From: Phycisphaerae bacterium
GTDB taxonomy: Bacteria; Planctomycetota; Phycisphaerae; Sedimentisphaerales; Anaerobacaceae
Direction of reading: 5' to 3'
Length of the DNA stretch: 64,000 nt
Assembly (NCBI GenBank): GCA_017993835.1
Contig: JAGOLX010000003.1
Coordinates: 154,185 to 218,184 of the forward strand
The notes under the pieces were generated by a model. The model ran no database searches and had not been told where the DNA came from. It saw only the letters and a program-made list of their open reading frames with translations. This document shows, one piece after another, positions 17,544 to 25,400 of this stretch. Position numbers and translations under genes: made by a program. How positions within the stretch are numbered: position 1 is the first letter of the stretch; every line of letters begins with the position of its first letter.

Positions 17544-18417
17544 CGAATTCCTCCACTTGCGATCCAGTCAAGACCTTGTGTGATGGTGCATCGACCTCTC
17601 GGGCCCTTCCCGAGCAGATCACACACCGGTACACAGCCGCGCCTGCGACTGCCCCAAGAATTGGCGAGAGGATGTACACCGTGAAGAAGCCGCCGCGAGG
17701 GCCGGGGATGGCGATAGTGCCCCAACCTGCCAGACACGCAAACAAGCGAGGCCCGAAGTCTCGGGCCGGATTGAAACCCGCCTGCGTCAGCGGTGCGATC
17801 ACCGAGATGAGGATGGAGACGGTCAGGCCGATGAAGACAGGCAGCAGTCGCGTCCCGGGGCCGGAGCCGTTTTTGGCATCCGTGACCGCGAACACAAAGA
17901 ACGCCAGGAAGGCGGTCCCGATCCCTTCGGCCAGCATCGCCTGCACGAGACGGACCGCATCGTCGGCCCAGTGCAAGCTCGCTACGCTGGCGGGATTCGG
18001 GAAGTACTCGCCGTAGACCATCGCGGACAGCTCGCTGCCGGGGGCGCCGCGCACAATCCCGTGGGCAGACTCGAACTGAACCAGAATTCCCGAGAACAGC
18101 ACATGCAGGACCGCAGCGGCGACGAAGGCTCCGACAAGCTGCGACAGGACGTACGGCAGTGCATGTCGCCAGGGGAACCCGCGGAAAACCGCGAACGACA
18201 CTGTCATCGCGGGATTCATGTGGGCGCCGGAAAGGGCCCCGGTCGCGTAGATCGCCAGCGAGATGGCGGCGCCCCAGACGACGGCAACCTGCCAGATGCC
18301 CTGCTGGGCGCCGGTTAGCACCGCGGCGTGGACCGACCCAACCCCGAAGAACACCAGGATGAACGTGCCGATCGCCTCAGCCAGGCACTTTCGCAACAGT
18401 GTCGTAGACTCCCTCAC
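17521..18417 (-). CDS. Aquaporin / glycerol-facilitator family channel (MIP)
   Basis: 298 residues with six hydrophobic segments and both half-helix signatures: NPA at 68-70 (GAHMNPAMTVSF) and NPA at 216-218 (QAGFNPARDFGPR). Asp220 after the second NPAR is typical of glycerol facilitators rather than strict water channels. The GTG start at 18417 has GGAGG 5 nt upstream. It follows the PadR regulator by 20 nt and overlaps the radical SAM gene. The channel could carry glycerol, another small polyol or an uncharged small molecule that is substrate or product of the downstream enzyme. Confidence 0.85.
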   Translation of the reverse strand: MRESTTLLRKCLAEAIGTFILVFFGVGSVHAAVLTGAQQGIWQVAVVWGAAISLAIYATGALSGAHMNPAMTVSFAVFRGFPWRHALPYVLSQLVGAFVAAAVLHVLFSGILVQFESAHGIVRGAPGSELSAMVYGEYFPNPASVASLHWADDAVRLVQAMLAEGIGTAFLAFFVFAVTDAKNGSGPGTRLLPVFIGLTVSILISVIAPLTQAGFNPARDFGPRLFACLAGWGTIAIPGPRGGFFTVYILSPILGAVAGAAVYRCVICSGRAREVDAPSHKVLTGSQVEEFDGSSVRR

Positions 18418-18437
18418 GCTGTCCTCCGCGGATTTCG

Positions 18438-18788
18438 CTACAGTGACTTAAGGAGCATGTCGATGGTCCGACGGTACTCGTCGAGCGTCTGTTTCCACCG
18501 CTCCAGGCACGTTTTGCCCTTGGTCGTCAGGCGGTAGTTGTGCCGGGCCGGCCCGCTCGCAGGGCATTCCCAGTCGGACGCGACGAGTCCCTCCTTCTCC
18601 ATGACTTGGAGCACCCGGTAGATCCCGGCATGGTCGGGTGGATGGTCCCCCACGACCGCAAGTCGCTTGAGCTCCTCGATCATCGCATATCCGTGCGATC
18701 CGCCTTTGGCCAGCACGGACAGGATGGCCGGGCGCAACAACCTGGGCAATGTCTTGCCCGTACACGCACAACCTTTCAGTTCCTGCAT
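18438..18788 (-). CDS. PadR-family transcriptional regulator with N-terminal Cys motif
   Basis: 116 residues from ATG 18788, chosen for the AGGAG site 8 nt upstream; a GTG at 18818 would start inside the operator. After MQELKGCACTGKTLPRLLRP comes the PadR winged helix (AILSVLAKGGSHGYAMIEEL), with HAGIYRVLQVMEKEGLV as recognition helix and wing and a C-terminal dimerisation helix (LERWKQTLDEYRRTIDML). The CACTGKTL segment with two cysteines is not part of the core fold and could sense metal or redox state. It is the first gene of a four-gene operon and probably autoregulates through the inverted repeat directly upstream. Confidence 0.85.
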   Translation of the reverse strand: MQELKGCACTGKTLPRLLRPAILSVLAKGGSHGYAMIEELKRLAVVGDHPPDHAGIYRVLQVMEKEGLVASDWECPASGPARHNYRLTTKGKTCLERWKQTLDEYRRTIDMLLKSL

Positions 18789-18802
18789 GGGCGTCACTCC
18801 TA

Positions 18803-18821
18803 TATGTGTTCTACTCACATA
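18803..18821 (-). promoter_or_regulatory. Inverted repeat TATGTG-N7-CACATA, probable PadR operator
   Basis: A perfect 6-bp dyad lies 15 nt upstream of the padR start codon and just before its ribosome binding site. PadR regulators are known to use ATGT/ACAT half-sites and to repress their own operons, so this is the likely autoregulatory site. Confidence 0.55.
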
Positions 18822-18882
18822 CCACTCCGACGCAGCCTATGCAAGCAGAAACTCATTCGGTCAGAGGCATGCGTCCCACGTC

Positions 18883-19040
18883 GGCAAATTCGAAGCACGA
18901 AACTCGAGATCCGAAACAAGCACGAATGACCGAGACCCAGAACCCCAAACGGGTCATCCGAAGGATGGCAGCGTTTCGGTCATTTGGATTTCGAATGTGG
19001 GATTTGTTTCGAGTTTCGGGTTTCGTGCTTCGGATTTGTC
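18883..19040. repeat. Long imperfect inverted repeat (dispersed GAAACTCGAAATCCGAAAC-type element)
   Basis: The left arm (about 18883-18936, containing TTCGAAGCACGAAACTCGAG) and right arm (about 18971-19040) are near-complements over some 50 bp. Both are built of short CGAAAY/CCGAAA tandem motifs. The loop is about 35 nt. Its right arm contains the last codons and stop of the CDF gene. The composition is unlike coding DNA, and the structure looks like a mobile or multiplying non-autonomous element. Confidence 0.75.
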
Positions 19041-19993
19041 TTCGCTCCGTGGTCCTGCTGCCCCTGCGAGAGGTAATCCGCCAGCTCGAGCTGGAGGGTG
19101 ACGTGCTCGATGTCGAAACGGTCGTGCAGCATGGCCTGGAGATCGCGCAAGGCCGCCCGCCAACAGGCCGGACCGGTGCATTCGGCCTTGAGCCAGATGG
19201 TCGCCGTCAGGACGGGGAAACCCGTGGTCACCGACCAGATGTGCAGATCGTGTACGGCCGCGACGTGCTCGTTCGACTCCAACGCCGCAAGGACGTCGCG
19301 GAAATCGAGGTGGGCCGGCGTCGCGTGGATCAGGATGGCCAGCGTCCGGCGGAGCAGGCCGATGCTGCTCCAGAGGATCAGGCCGCCGATGACCAGACTC
19401 ACCAGCGGGTCCGCGGGCATCCAGCCGGTCAGCAGGATCACCAGACCCGCGACGATGGCGCCGACCGAGCCCAGGGCATCGGCGATCATGTGTGTGAACG
19501 CGCCTTCCACATTGATGTTCGCCTTGCGGCTGTCGGCCAGGACCCAGGCGCTGGCGACGTTCGCCAGCAGGCCCGCGAAGGCGACCAGCAACATGCCCGA
19601 GCCCTGAACCTCGGCTGGGTGCAGGAACCGCTCGACGGCCTCGCGCACGATCAGGCCCACCACGAGGATCAGCGTGGCGCCGTTGACGAAGGCGCCGATG
19701 ACCTCCGCGCGGAGGTATCCGAAGGTCCGTTCCGGCGTCGCGGGACGCCGGGCCAGATGCGCGACGAAGATCGCCAAAGCCAGGGCCAGGGCGTCGGTCA
19801 GCATGTGGCCCGCGTCCGCCAGCAGGGCCAAACTGCCTGTGATCAGGCCGCCGACGATCTCGATGATCAGAAACGCCACAATGATCGCCAGGGCAACCCA
19901 CAGCCGCCTTCGCGACACCTCGCGGAGGTGCGAACCGTGGTCGTGGTGCTCGTGCGTGTCCTTCTCGTCGTGCGTACTGCCGTCCTGCATCAA
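18980..19993 (-). CDS. czcD: Cation diffusion facilitator metal exporter (CzcD-like)
   Basis: 337 residues. A His-rich N-terminus (HDEKDTHEHHDHGSH) precedes six membrane helices. The metal site of helix 2 is visible as LLADAGHMLTDALAL and that of helix 5 as GAFTHMIADALGSVG, the HxxxD pairs of Zn/Co/Cd exporters. A cytoplasmic C-terminal domain follows (HDLHIWSVTTGFPVLT). Such proteins export divalent metals in exchange for protons. The last 20 or so residues (HETRNSKQIPHSKSK) are encoded by the right arm of the inverted repeat at 18883-19040, so the original C-terminus has been replaced or extended; the core fold is intact. Confidence 0.88.
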   Translation of the reverse strand: MMQDGSTHDEKDTHEHHDHGSHLREVSRRRLWVALAIIVAFLIIEIVGGLITGSLALLADAGHMLTDALALALAIFVAHLARRPATPERTFGYLRAEVIGAFVNGATLILVVGLIVREAVERFLHPAEVQGSGMLLVAFAGLLANVASAWVLADSRKANINVEGAFTHMIADALGSVGAIVAGLVILLTGWMPADPLVSLVIGGLILWSSIGLLRRTLAILIHATPAHLDFRDVLAALESNEHVAAVHDLHIWSVTTGFPVLTATIWLKAECTGPACWRAALRDLQAMLHDRFDIEHVTLQLELADYLSQGQQDHGAKTNPKHETRNSKQIPHSKSK

Positions 19994-20164
19994 TCGACCC
20001 CTCGATTGGCTGCCAGTATAGGACCCGCCGGCACCTGGGTCAACCGCAACGGTCGTTCTTCAATTGCCCGTTTTTTTCCTTGTCGCTGGGGACAGTCAGC
20101 GGTCTAATGGGGACCTTGATGGTATCGGGAGAACCAAACGGATACTGATTTGAGGTGAGTTGCA

Positions 20165-20791
20165 ATGGCAGACCTGAAGGCATTGGCTGATGCGGTGATC
20201 CGGGGCGACCAGGCGACGGCGGTGAACGTCACGAAGGCGGCCCTCCAGGAAAAAATGGCCCCCAAGCAGATCCTCGACCAGGGCCTGATCGCAGGCATGG
20301 ACGTGGTGGGCGCCCGCTTCAAGAACAACGAGATCTACATTCCGGAGGTCCTGATCGCCGCCCGGGCGATGAAGATGGCGATGGAGGTGCTGGAGCCCGA
20401 GCTGGCCAAGGCCGGCGTCAAGCCCATCGGCAAGCTCATCATCGGCACCGTCCAGGGCGACCTGCACGACATCGGCAAGAACCTCGTCGCCATGATGCTC
20501 AAGGGCGCCGGGTTCGAGGTGATCGACCTGGGCGTGGACGTCTCGCCGGACAAGTTCGCCGCCGAGGCCAAGGCCCGGAACGTCAATCTCATCGGCATGA
20601 GCGCCCTGCTGACGACGACCATGCCCGGCATGGAGAAGACCATCAAGGCCCTCCAGGCGGCCGGCATCAAGGCCAAGATCATGGTGGGCGGCGCCCCGGT
20701 GACCCAGAGCTTCGCCGACCGGATCGGCGCGCACGGCTACTCCCCCGACGCCGCCTCCGCGGTCGATGTCGCCAAGAAACTGGTCGCCTGA
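20165..20791 (+). CDS. Corrinoid (cobalamin-binding) protein of a methyltransferase system
   Basis: 208 residues. Residues 1-85 are the four-helix cap of MtaC/MtbC/MetH-type proteins (QILDQGLIAGMDVVGARF, IYIPEVLIAARAM). Residues 88-208 are the Rossmann-like B12 domain with GDLHDIGKN (Asp99, His101 as lower axial ligand), the SALLTTT segment and GGAPVT. It shuttles a methyl group between a substrate-specific methyltransferase and a second methyltransferase. Neither partner gene, nor a reactivase, is in the window, so it stands alone, followed by a strong terminator. The start has AGGTGA upstream. Nearby genes of possible relevance are the G3E GTPase and the radical SAM enzyme. Confidence 0.9.
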   Translation: MADLKALADAVIRGDQATAVNVTKAALQEKMAPKQILDQGLIAGMDVVGARFKNNEIYIPEVLIAARAMKMAMEVLEPELAKAGVKPIGKLIIGTVQGDLHDIGKNLVAMMLKGAGFEVIDLGVDVSPDKFAAEAKARNVNLIGMSALLTTTMPGMEKTIKALQAAGIKAKIMVGGAPVTQSFADRIGAHGYSPDAASAVDVAKKLVA

Positions 20792-20834
20792 TCCTCACAG
20801 GCGACCAGCATAGTCAACATCAGTCAGCTCCAAT

Positions 20835-20863
20835 GGGCCGGGGGCTCCGTTCTCCCCCGGCCC
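20835..20863 (+). terminator. Strong GC hairpin after the corrinoid protein gene
   Basis: A perfect 10-bp stem (GGGCCGGGGG with CCCCCGGCCC) and 9-nt loop lie 44 nt past the stop codon. Only a mixed GTGTGTGTCTTGTG tract follows, with no clean T-run. Confidence 0.6.
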
Positions 20864-21018
20864 GTACCGAAGTGTGTGTCTTGTGTTTGTAGTGGGCCCG
20901 TGAGGGCCTATCCTTGCCGTGTGCAGGAGCATCGCAGCCGTGACAGCAGTCACAGGGCACGCTGCCCTACGCTCGGACGACCCGATTGCAGATTCGTACA
21001 TCGTCGATCAGGCGTAGG

Positions 21019-21088
21019 CGTAGGGTGGGCTGAGCCCACCATTCCCCCAGAACCGGTCCAGAGAGCGGTGTGCACAGCACACCCTACG
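21019..21088. repeat. Dispersed palindromic element (GTAGGGTG...CACCCTAC)
   Basis: Two small perfect hairpins, GGTGGGC-TGA-GCCCACC (21024-21040) and GGTGTGC-ACA-GCACACC (21067-21083), are bounded by TAGGGTG and CACCCTA, so the whole unit is itself inverted. The same building blocks occur in the kinase gene (25624-25703) and upstream of secA (61937-61953). Confidence 0.65.
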
Positions 21089-21120
21089 TAGCCCGACAGG
21101 GTCGCGTTTGAAGTCCGGTG

Positions 21121-22206
21121 CTATGGCTCCGTCGTTGCGGTCTCTTTCTCCCACTCGGCGATGAAGACCTTCAAATCCTCGATGTCCACCTTCCCGTCGC
21201 CCCAGGCATATGGCCCGATGTCGTAGAGCGTGTTGTCCGTGCCCCAGTTGTCGACCAACAGCGCCAAGTCGTTGACATCGACAACGCTGTCGGCGTTGAA
21301 GTCCACGATGGGGAGGATCGCAGCTTTGTAGGTCCATTGTGTCATATCGCATTTGGGGTCGCACCCGATGTACAGGGCGGAGCCATCGGGACTCATGAAG
21401 GGCCCATTCCAGCACGTTCGGTTGACAGTGGGTCCCAGATTTACCGCCGGCTGCCAGGGAGCAGAGCAGTTGGCCCGTCTGGTTGCATAGCCGTCTCCGT
21501 ACGCGCCGAATGCCCCCGGGCGGTCGCTCCCGACGACCATCAATAGCCCATCGGGTGAGAGCGAGCTGGCGCTGTCATTGCCGGTACTGTTCACCGCCGG
21601 ACCGAGGTTGACCGAGGCACCCCAGGGATCGTCCGTGTTCGCGCGCTTGCTGACGTAGATGTCCCAACCGCCGTATCCGCCCGGACGGGTCGAAGCGAAG
21701 TAGAGCTCCAGGCCATCCGGCGACACCACAGGGGCGCTCTCCTGGTCCGAAGTGTTGACCCCCACGCCCAGATTGGTTGGCGCCTCCCAAGGGCTGGTGC
21801 GCGTTGCACGCCGGGTCACATAGATATCTTGGCCGCCGTACCCTCCGTCGCGGGCGGACCAGAAATAGAGCTCAAGACCATCGGCGGTAAGAAAGGGCGA
21901 ACCATCCTGGCTTGCACTGTTGATCGTCGTCCCCAGATTCTCCGGAGGACCCCAGTCGCCCTCTGATGACGCCCGTTTGCACACCCAGAGATCCCCGATC
22001 ATGAGTGAAACACCGTACACTTCCAGCCCATCTGCGGAGAAACAGATGACACAATCGGTCGTTATGTCGAGGAGCGGGAAATCGGATTGGACGTTCACCG
22101 GCTCGCCGAAGGTGAAATCCGCCCACGCCGGCGGGACGCCCAGACCGGAGAGCAGACCGAGCCCAACCAATGACATCGCTACCATTGGAGCATGAAACAC
22201 TTTCAT
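21121..22206 (-). CDS. Secreted PD40 (TolB-like) repeat protein with dockerin domain
   Basis: 361 residues from ATG 22206, chosen for the signal peptide that follows it (MKVFHAPMVAMSLVGLGLLS, cleavage near PAWA). Five or so WD40-like PD40 units follow, each carrying SPDGLELYFASTRPGGYGG-type motifs and a WGPPENLG-type partner. Residues about 300-355 are a type I dockerin: VDFNADSVVDVNDLALLVDN and, later, GDGKVDIEDLKVFIAEW, two calcium-loop/helix halves. It would be exported and could dock to cohesin-like partners at the surface. It is paralogous to the C-terminal part of the kinase encoded immediately upstream. Confidence 0.8.
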   Translation of the reverse strand: MKVFHAPMVAMSLVGLGLLSGLGVPPAWADFTFGEPVNVQSDFPLLDITTDCVICFSADGLEVYGVSLMIGDLWVCKRASSEGDWGPPENLGTTINSASQDGSPFLTADGLELYFWSARDGGYGGQDIYVTRRATRTSPWEAPTNLGVGVNTSDQESAPVVSPDGLELYFASTRPGGYGGWDIYVSKRANTDDPWGASVNLGPAVNSTGNDSASSLSPDGLLMVVGSDRPGAFGAYGDGYATRRANCSAPWQPAVNLGPTVNRTCWNGPFMSPDGSALYIGCDPKCDMTQWTYKAAILPIVDFNADSVVDVNDLALLVDNWGTDNTLYDIGPYAWGDGKVDIEDLKVFIAEWEKETATTEP

Positions 22207-22429
22207 CCTACACCCACCTTTCTGCCCGAAGGCAAGAGACATTACTGGCATCTTGTTTGCAGAGCGTTCCAGCCCATGTAGGGACAAGAACAAACCCTGA
22301 ACACAGCCGCTTCAGAACTCCTCACAGCTTCGCGGCTTCGCTATGCAGATACGGATGCAGTCAATTCCGCCGGACCCGAGCGTATCGACACGGCATCCTA
22401 TGACGAGTCCATTCGAGCCCAATGCATTG

Positions 22430-25400
22430 TCATTTCTGGTCCCTCTCTCCTTTCAACGGCTCACCGCCAGGGGCCCTGATGGGGAGGATCGGCGCCTTCC
22501 ATTGCGTCCAAGTGCCGCCGGATTCCCGCATGAAGTACAGGGCAGAGCCATCGGCGGGCAGGAAGGGCACCCCATCCGAGCCCGGTCCATTGACAACGGG
22601 TCCCAGATTCACCGCCGGCTCCCAAGGAGCAGAGCGGCTGGCCCGCCGCGCCACCCAGATATCCCAGTCGCCATTCCCTCCCGGGCGGGCGCTCGCGGAG
22701 AACAGTAACAGCCCATCCTGCGAGGGGCAGGCAAAGGTGTCCCCAGCGGGACTATTCACGGCCGGGCCGAGATTGACGGGGTCACCCCAGGGATCGTCCG
22801 GAGTCGCACGCGCGCTGACATAGAGATCAGTACCGCCGTATCCGGCGGGACGGTTCGAACTGAAGTAGAGCTCCAAGCCATCAAACGACACACGGGGGGT
22901 GAAGTCCACATAGGGGCTGTTTACCTTCGGGCCCAGATTTCTGGCTGGGCCCCAAGGGCTGTTTCGCGTCGCACGTTTGCTCACATAGAGATCGCCATTG
23001 CCGGGATCTCCGGGCCGCAGGGAAAAGACATAGAACTCCAGACCGTCGCCGGAGAGGGAAACGACCTGCTCCATGCTGGCGCTGTTGACAGCGGGCCCGA
23101 GATTCTCGGGAGGACCCCAGTCGTCCTCGACGGAGGCCCGCTTGCAAACCCAGAGATCGTCTTTACCCTGTCCCCCGCCCCGGATCGAATCGAAGTACAT
23201 CTCCAGCCCATCCGCGGAGATACAGCCGAGAAAGTCGTTCGCCAGATCGAGGAGAGGAAAAGTAGATTGGAGGTTCACCGGCTCGCCGAAGGTGAAATCC
23301 GCCCGCGTCGGCAAATCTACCTGCGGCGGGCGTCCGCTCACGACGGCATACCACCGTCTTATGTCAGCGTCAGCCCTTTCCCGGTCGTGCAAGTAGTCGT
23401 AGCACCGTGCACGCTCGGAGTAGGCATAGGCATCCCACGGATCGGCCTCGATGCGACGCGTCTGGGAGGCTACCAGTTTCCGCAAGTGTCGCTCCGCCGT
23501 TCGGGCCGGACCCAGTGCTTCGATGACTGAGACCCCGGGGGCGAGGTCAACCGTCCAGATTTCCGAGTGCTGCGCGCCGAGTTCAAAAACGAGCTTTGTT
23601 CCGTCTGGCACCCAGGAGCCCACCGTGATCGGGCCATCCACTGTCTGGGCCGGTTCCTTGTGATCGAGGCGATAGATCCACAGTCCCGTCCTGTCTCCCA
23701 GACCGCCGCTGCCACCGAGGCACAATTCGTTGCCGTCCGGAGACCAGGCCGCGGCGCCCCAGCCATCGGAGGGCAAAGGCAGGGGCCACTCGGCAACCAC
23801 GGTCTGCGACGGCAGATTTGCGACCTTGAGCGATGTGCCTTGCATGTACGCCACGTGTTGATTGTCCGGCGACACTGATGGATTGTACCCTGGACACGCC
23901 ATGATCCGCTTGGGCTCGGCGTTCTCACCCATGAATGAGATCGAATAGAGCGCGCTGTCCACGCGCGAGCGATAATAGACGGAGGTCGAATCCCGGCCCC
24001 AGGAGGGCCACACGCCGCGGGCGAGACAGTGCGGCTCGGCTCCATCGGACTTCATCAGCCAGACCTCTTCATCTGTCCCCAGTGGAGGTTGACCTTGGGG
24101 GTCAGCAGCCACGAATTCTGGGAAGCGCAGGAACTGGCGGTCCCGGACAAAGGCGATATATCGTCCATCCGGCGACCACTTCGGGTACTTACCGGGGACA
24201 ATGAGCAGCTCGGTCTCTCTCGTGGCGGGATCGTAGAGTGCTACCCCGCTACTGCCAATGACCCCCACGCTGAAGGCCAGTCTCTTGCCGTCCGGCGACC
24301 ATTGGGCACTGAATCCATCCGTGGTCACGCGGCGGCCTCTGGCGGAGAGCTCGCGATAGATTTCCTCGGCTTCCACCATCGGTAGAAAGGCCGCTCCCTT
24401 TGGCTCGTGCCCGAGCGGATGCCACGACCGTCCTGCCTCCAGAGTGTCGAACACGTATTTCGTTGCCCAGAACCAGAAGTCGTTCCGCGCGGTGGGCGTA
24501 CGCCTGACAATCTCGCGAAACACGGCGTCGGCTTTCTCGTCCTTCCCGACAGCCGTCAGGGCGCAGAAGAGATGGTACTGAAAGACAGGCTGATTGGGCC
24601 ATCGTTTGATCGCGTCCGCAGCAGCGGCGATCACCTCCTCATACCGGCCCATCTGCAGGACGGTCTCCAAGCGTTGGGTGGTCAGGTCGAGGTACTGTGC
24701 CTCCTCCTGCCCCGATAGCGATAGCGCGCGGTCATATTCCGCCATCGCCTCGCGATATCGGCCCAACTCCCGCAGTGCGGTAGCTCGCAGAGAATGACTG
24801 ACCGGGTCACGATCGCGCAGGACTTGCATGGCAAACGCCTCTTCGCTCATCGGCCCATATTTCCGGGACGCATAGTACGTGAAGGCACGCAAGCGGCGGG
24901 ATTCGTAGTGCCTGGAATCAAGTTCCAGAGCTCGGTCGAGCGCGGCAAGCTGTTCCTTGACGGTGGGAGCAGTCATGGCACGCAGGAAATAGGCCTCGGC
25001 GGTCTCCGGCAGCAACTCCTCCGCCTTCCGTCGGTGCTCCTCGATCTCCTGAAGCTTCTCGGCATCCAGCGTTTCATTCTCCCACCGGATGCGGGCCAGC
25101 AGTGAGTGGGCGGCCCCGGCAATCGCCGGCAGGCGGTTGTTCCGCAGACCCTCCAGGATTGCGGCGGCCTTTTGGGACTCACGCTTGTCCGCCAGAATGG
25201 TAGCCTGAAGAAGCTGGGCTTCCGGTCCCACATGCCTGCTGTCCAGAATCGGCCTGATTGTCTCCAGGGCAGCGTCACGCTCGGCCTTGGCATGTTGCTC
25301 TCGGGCCTGCGATAAGATGCCTCGATGTTTGAAGCCGTCTGCTTCAGCCAGTTGGGCGCGGTCGCGATTCCACATCGACAGAACGACGCCGGCCGCAACT

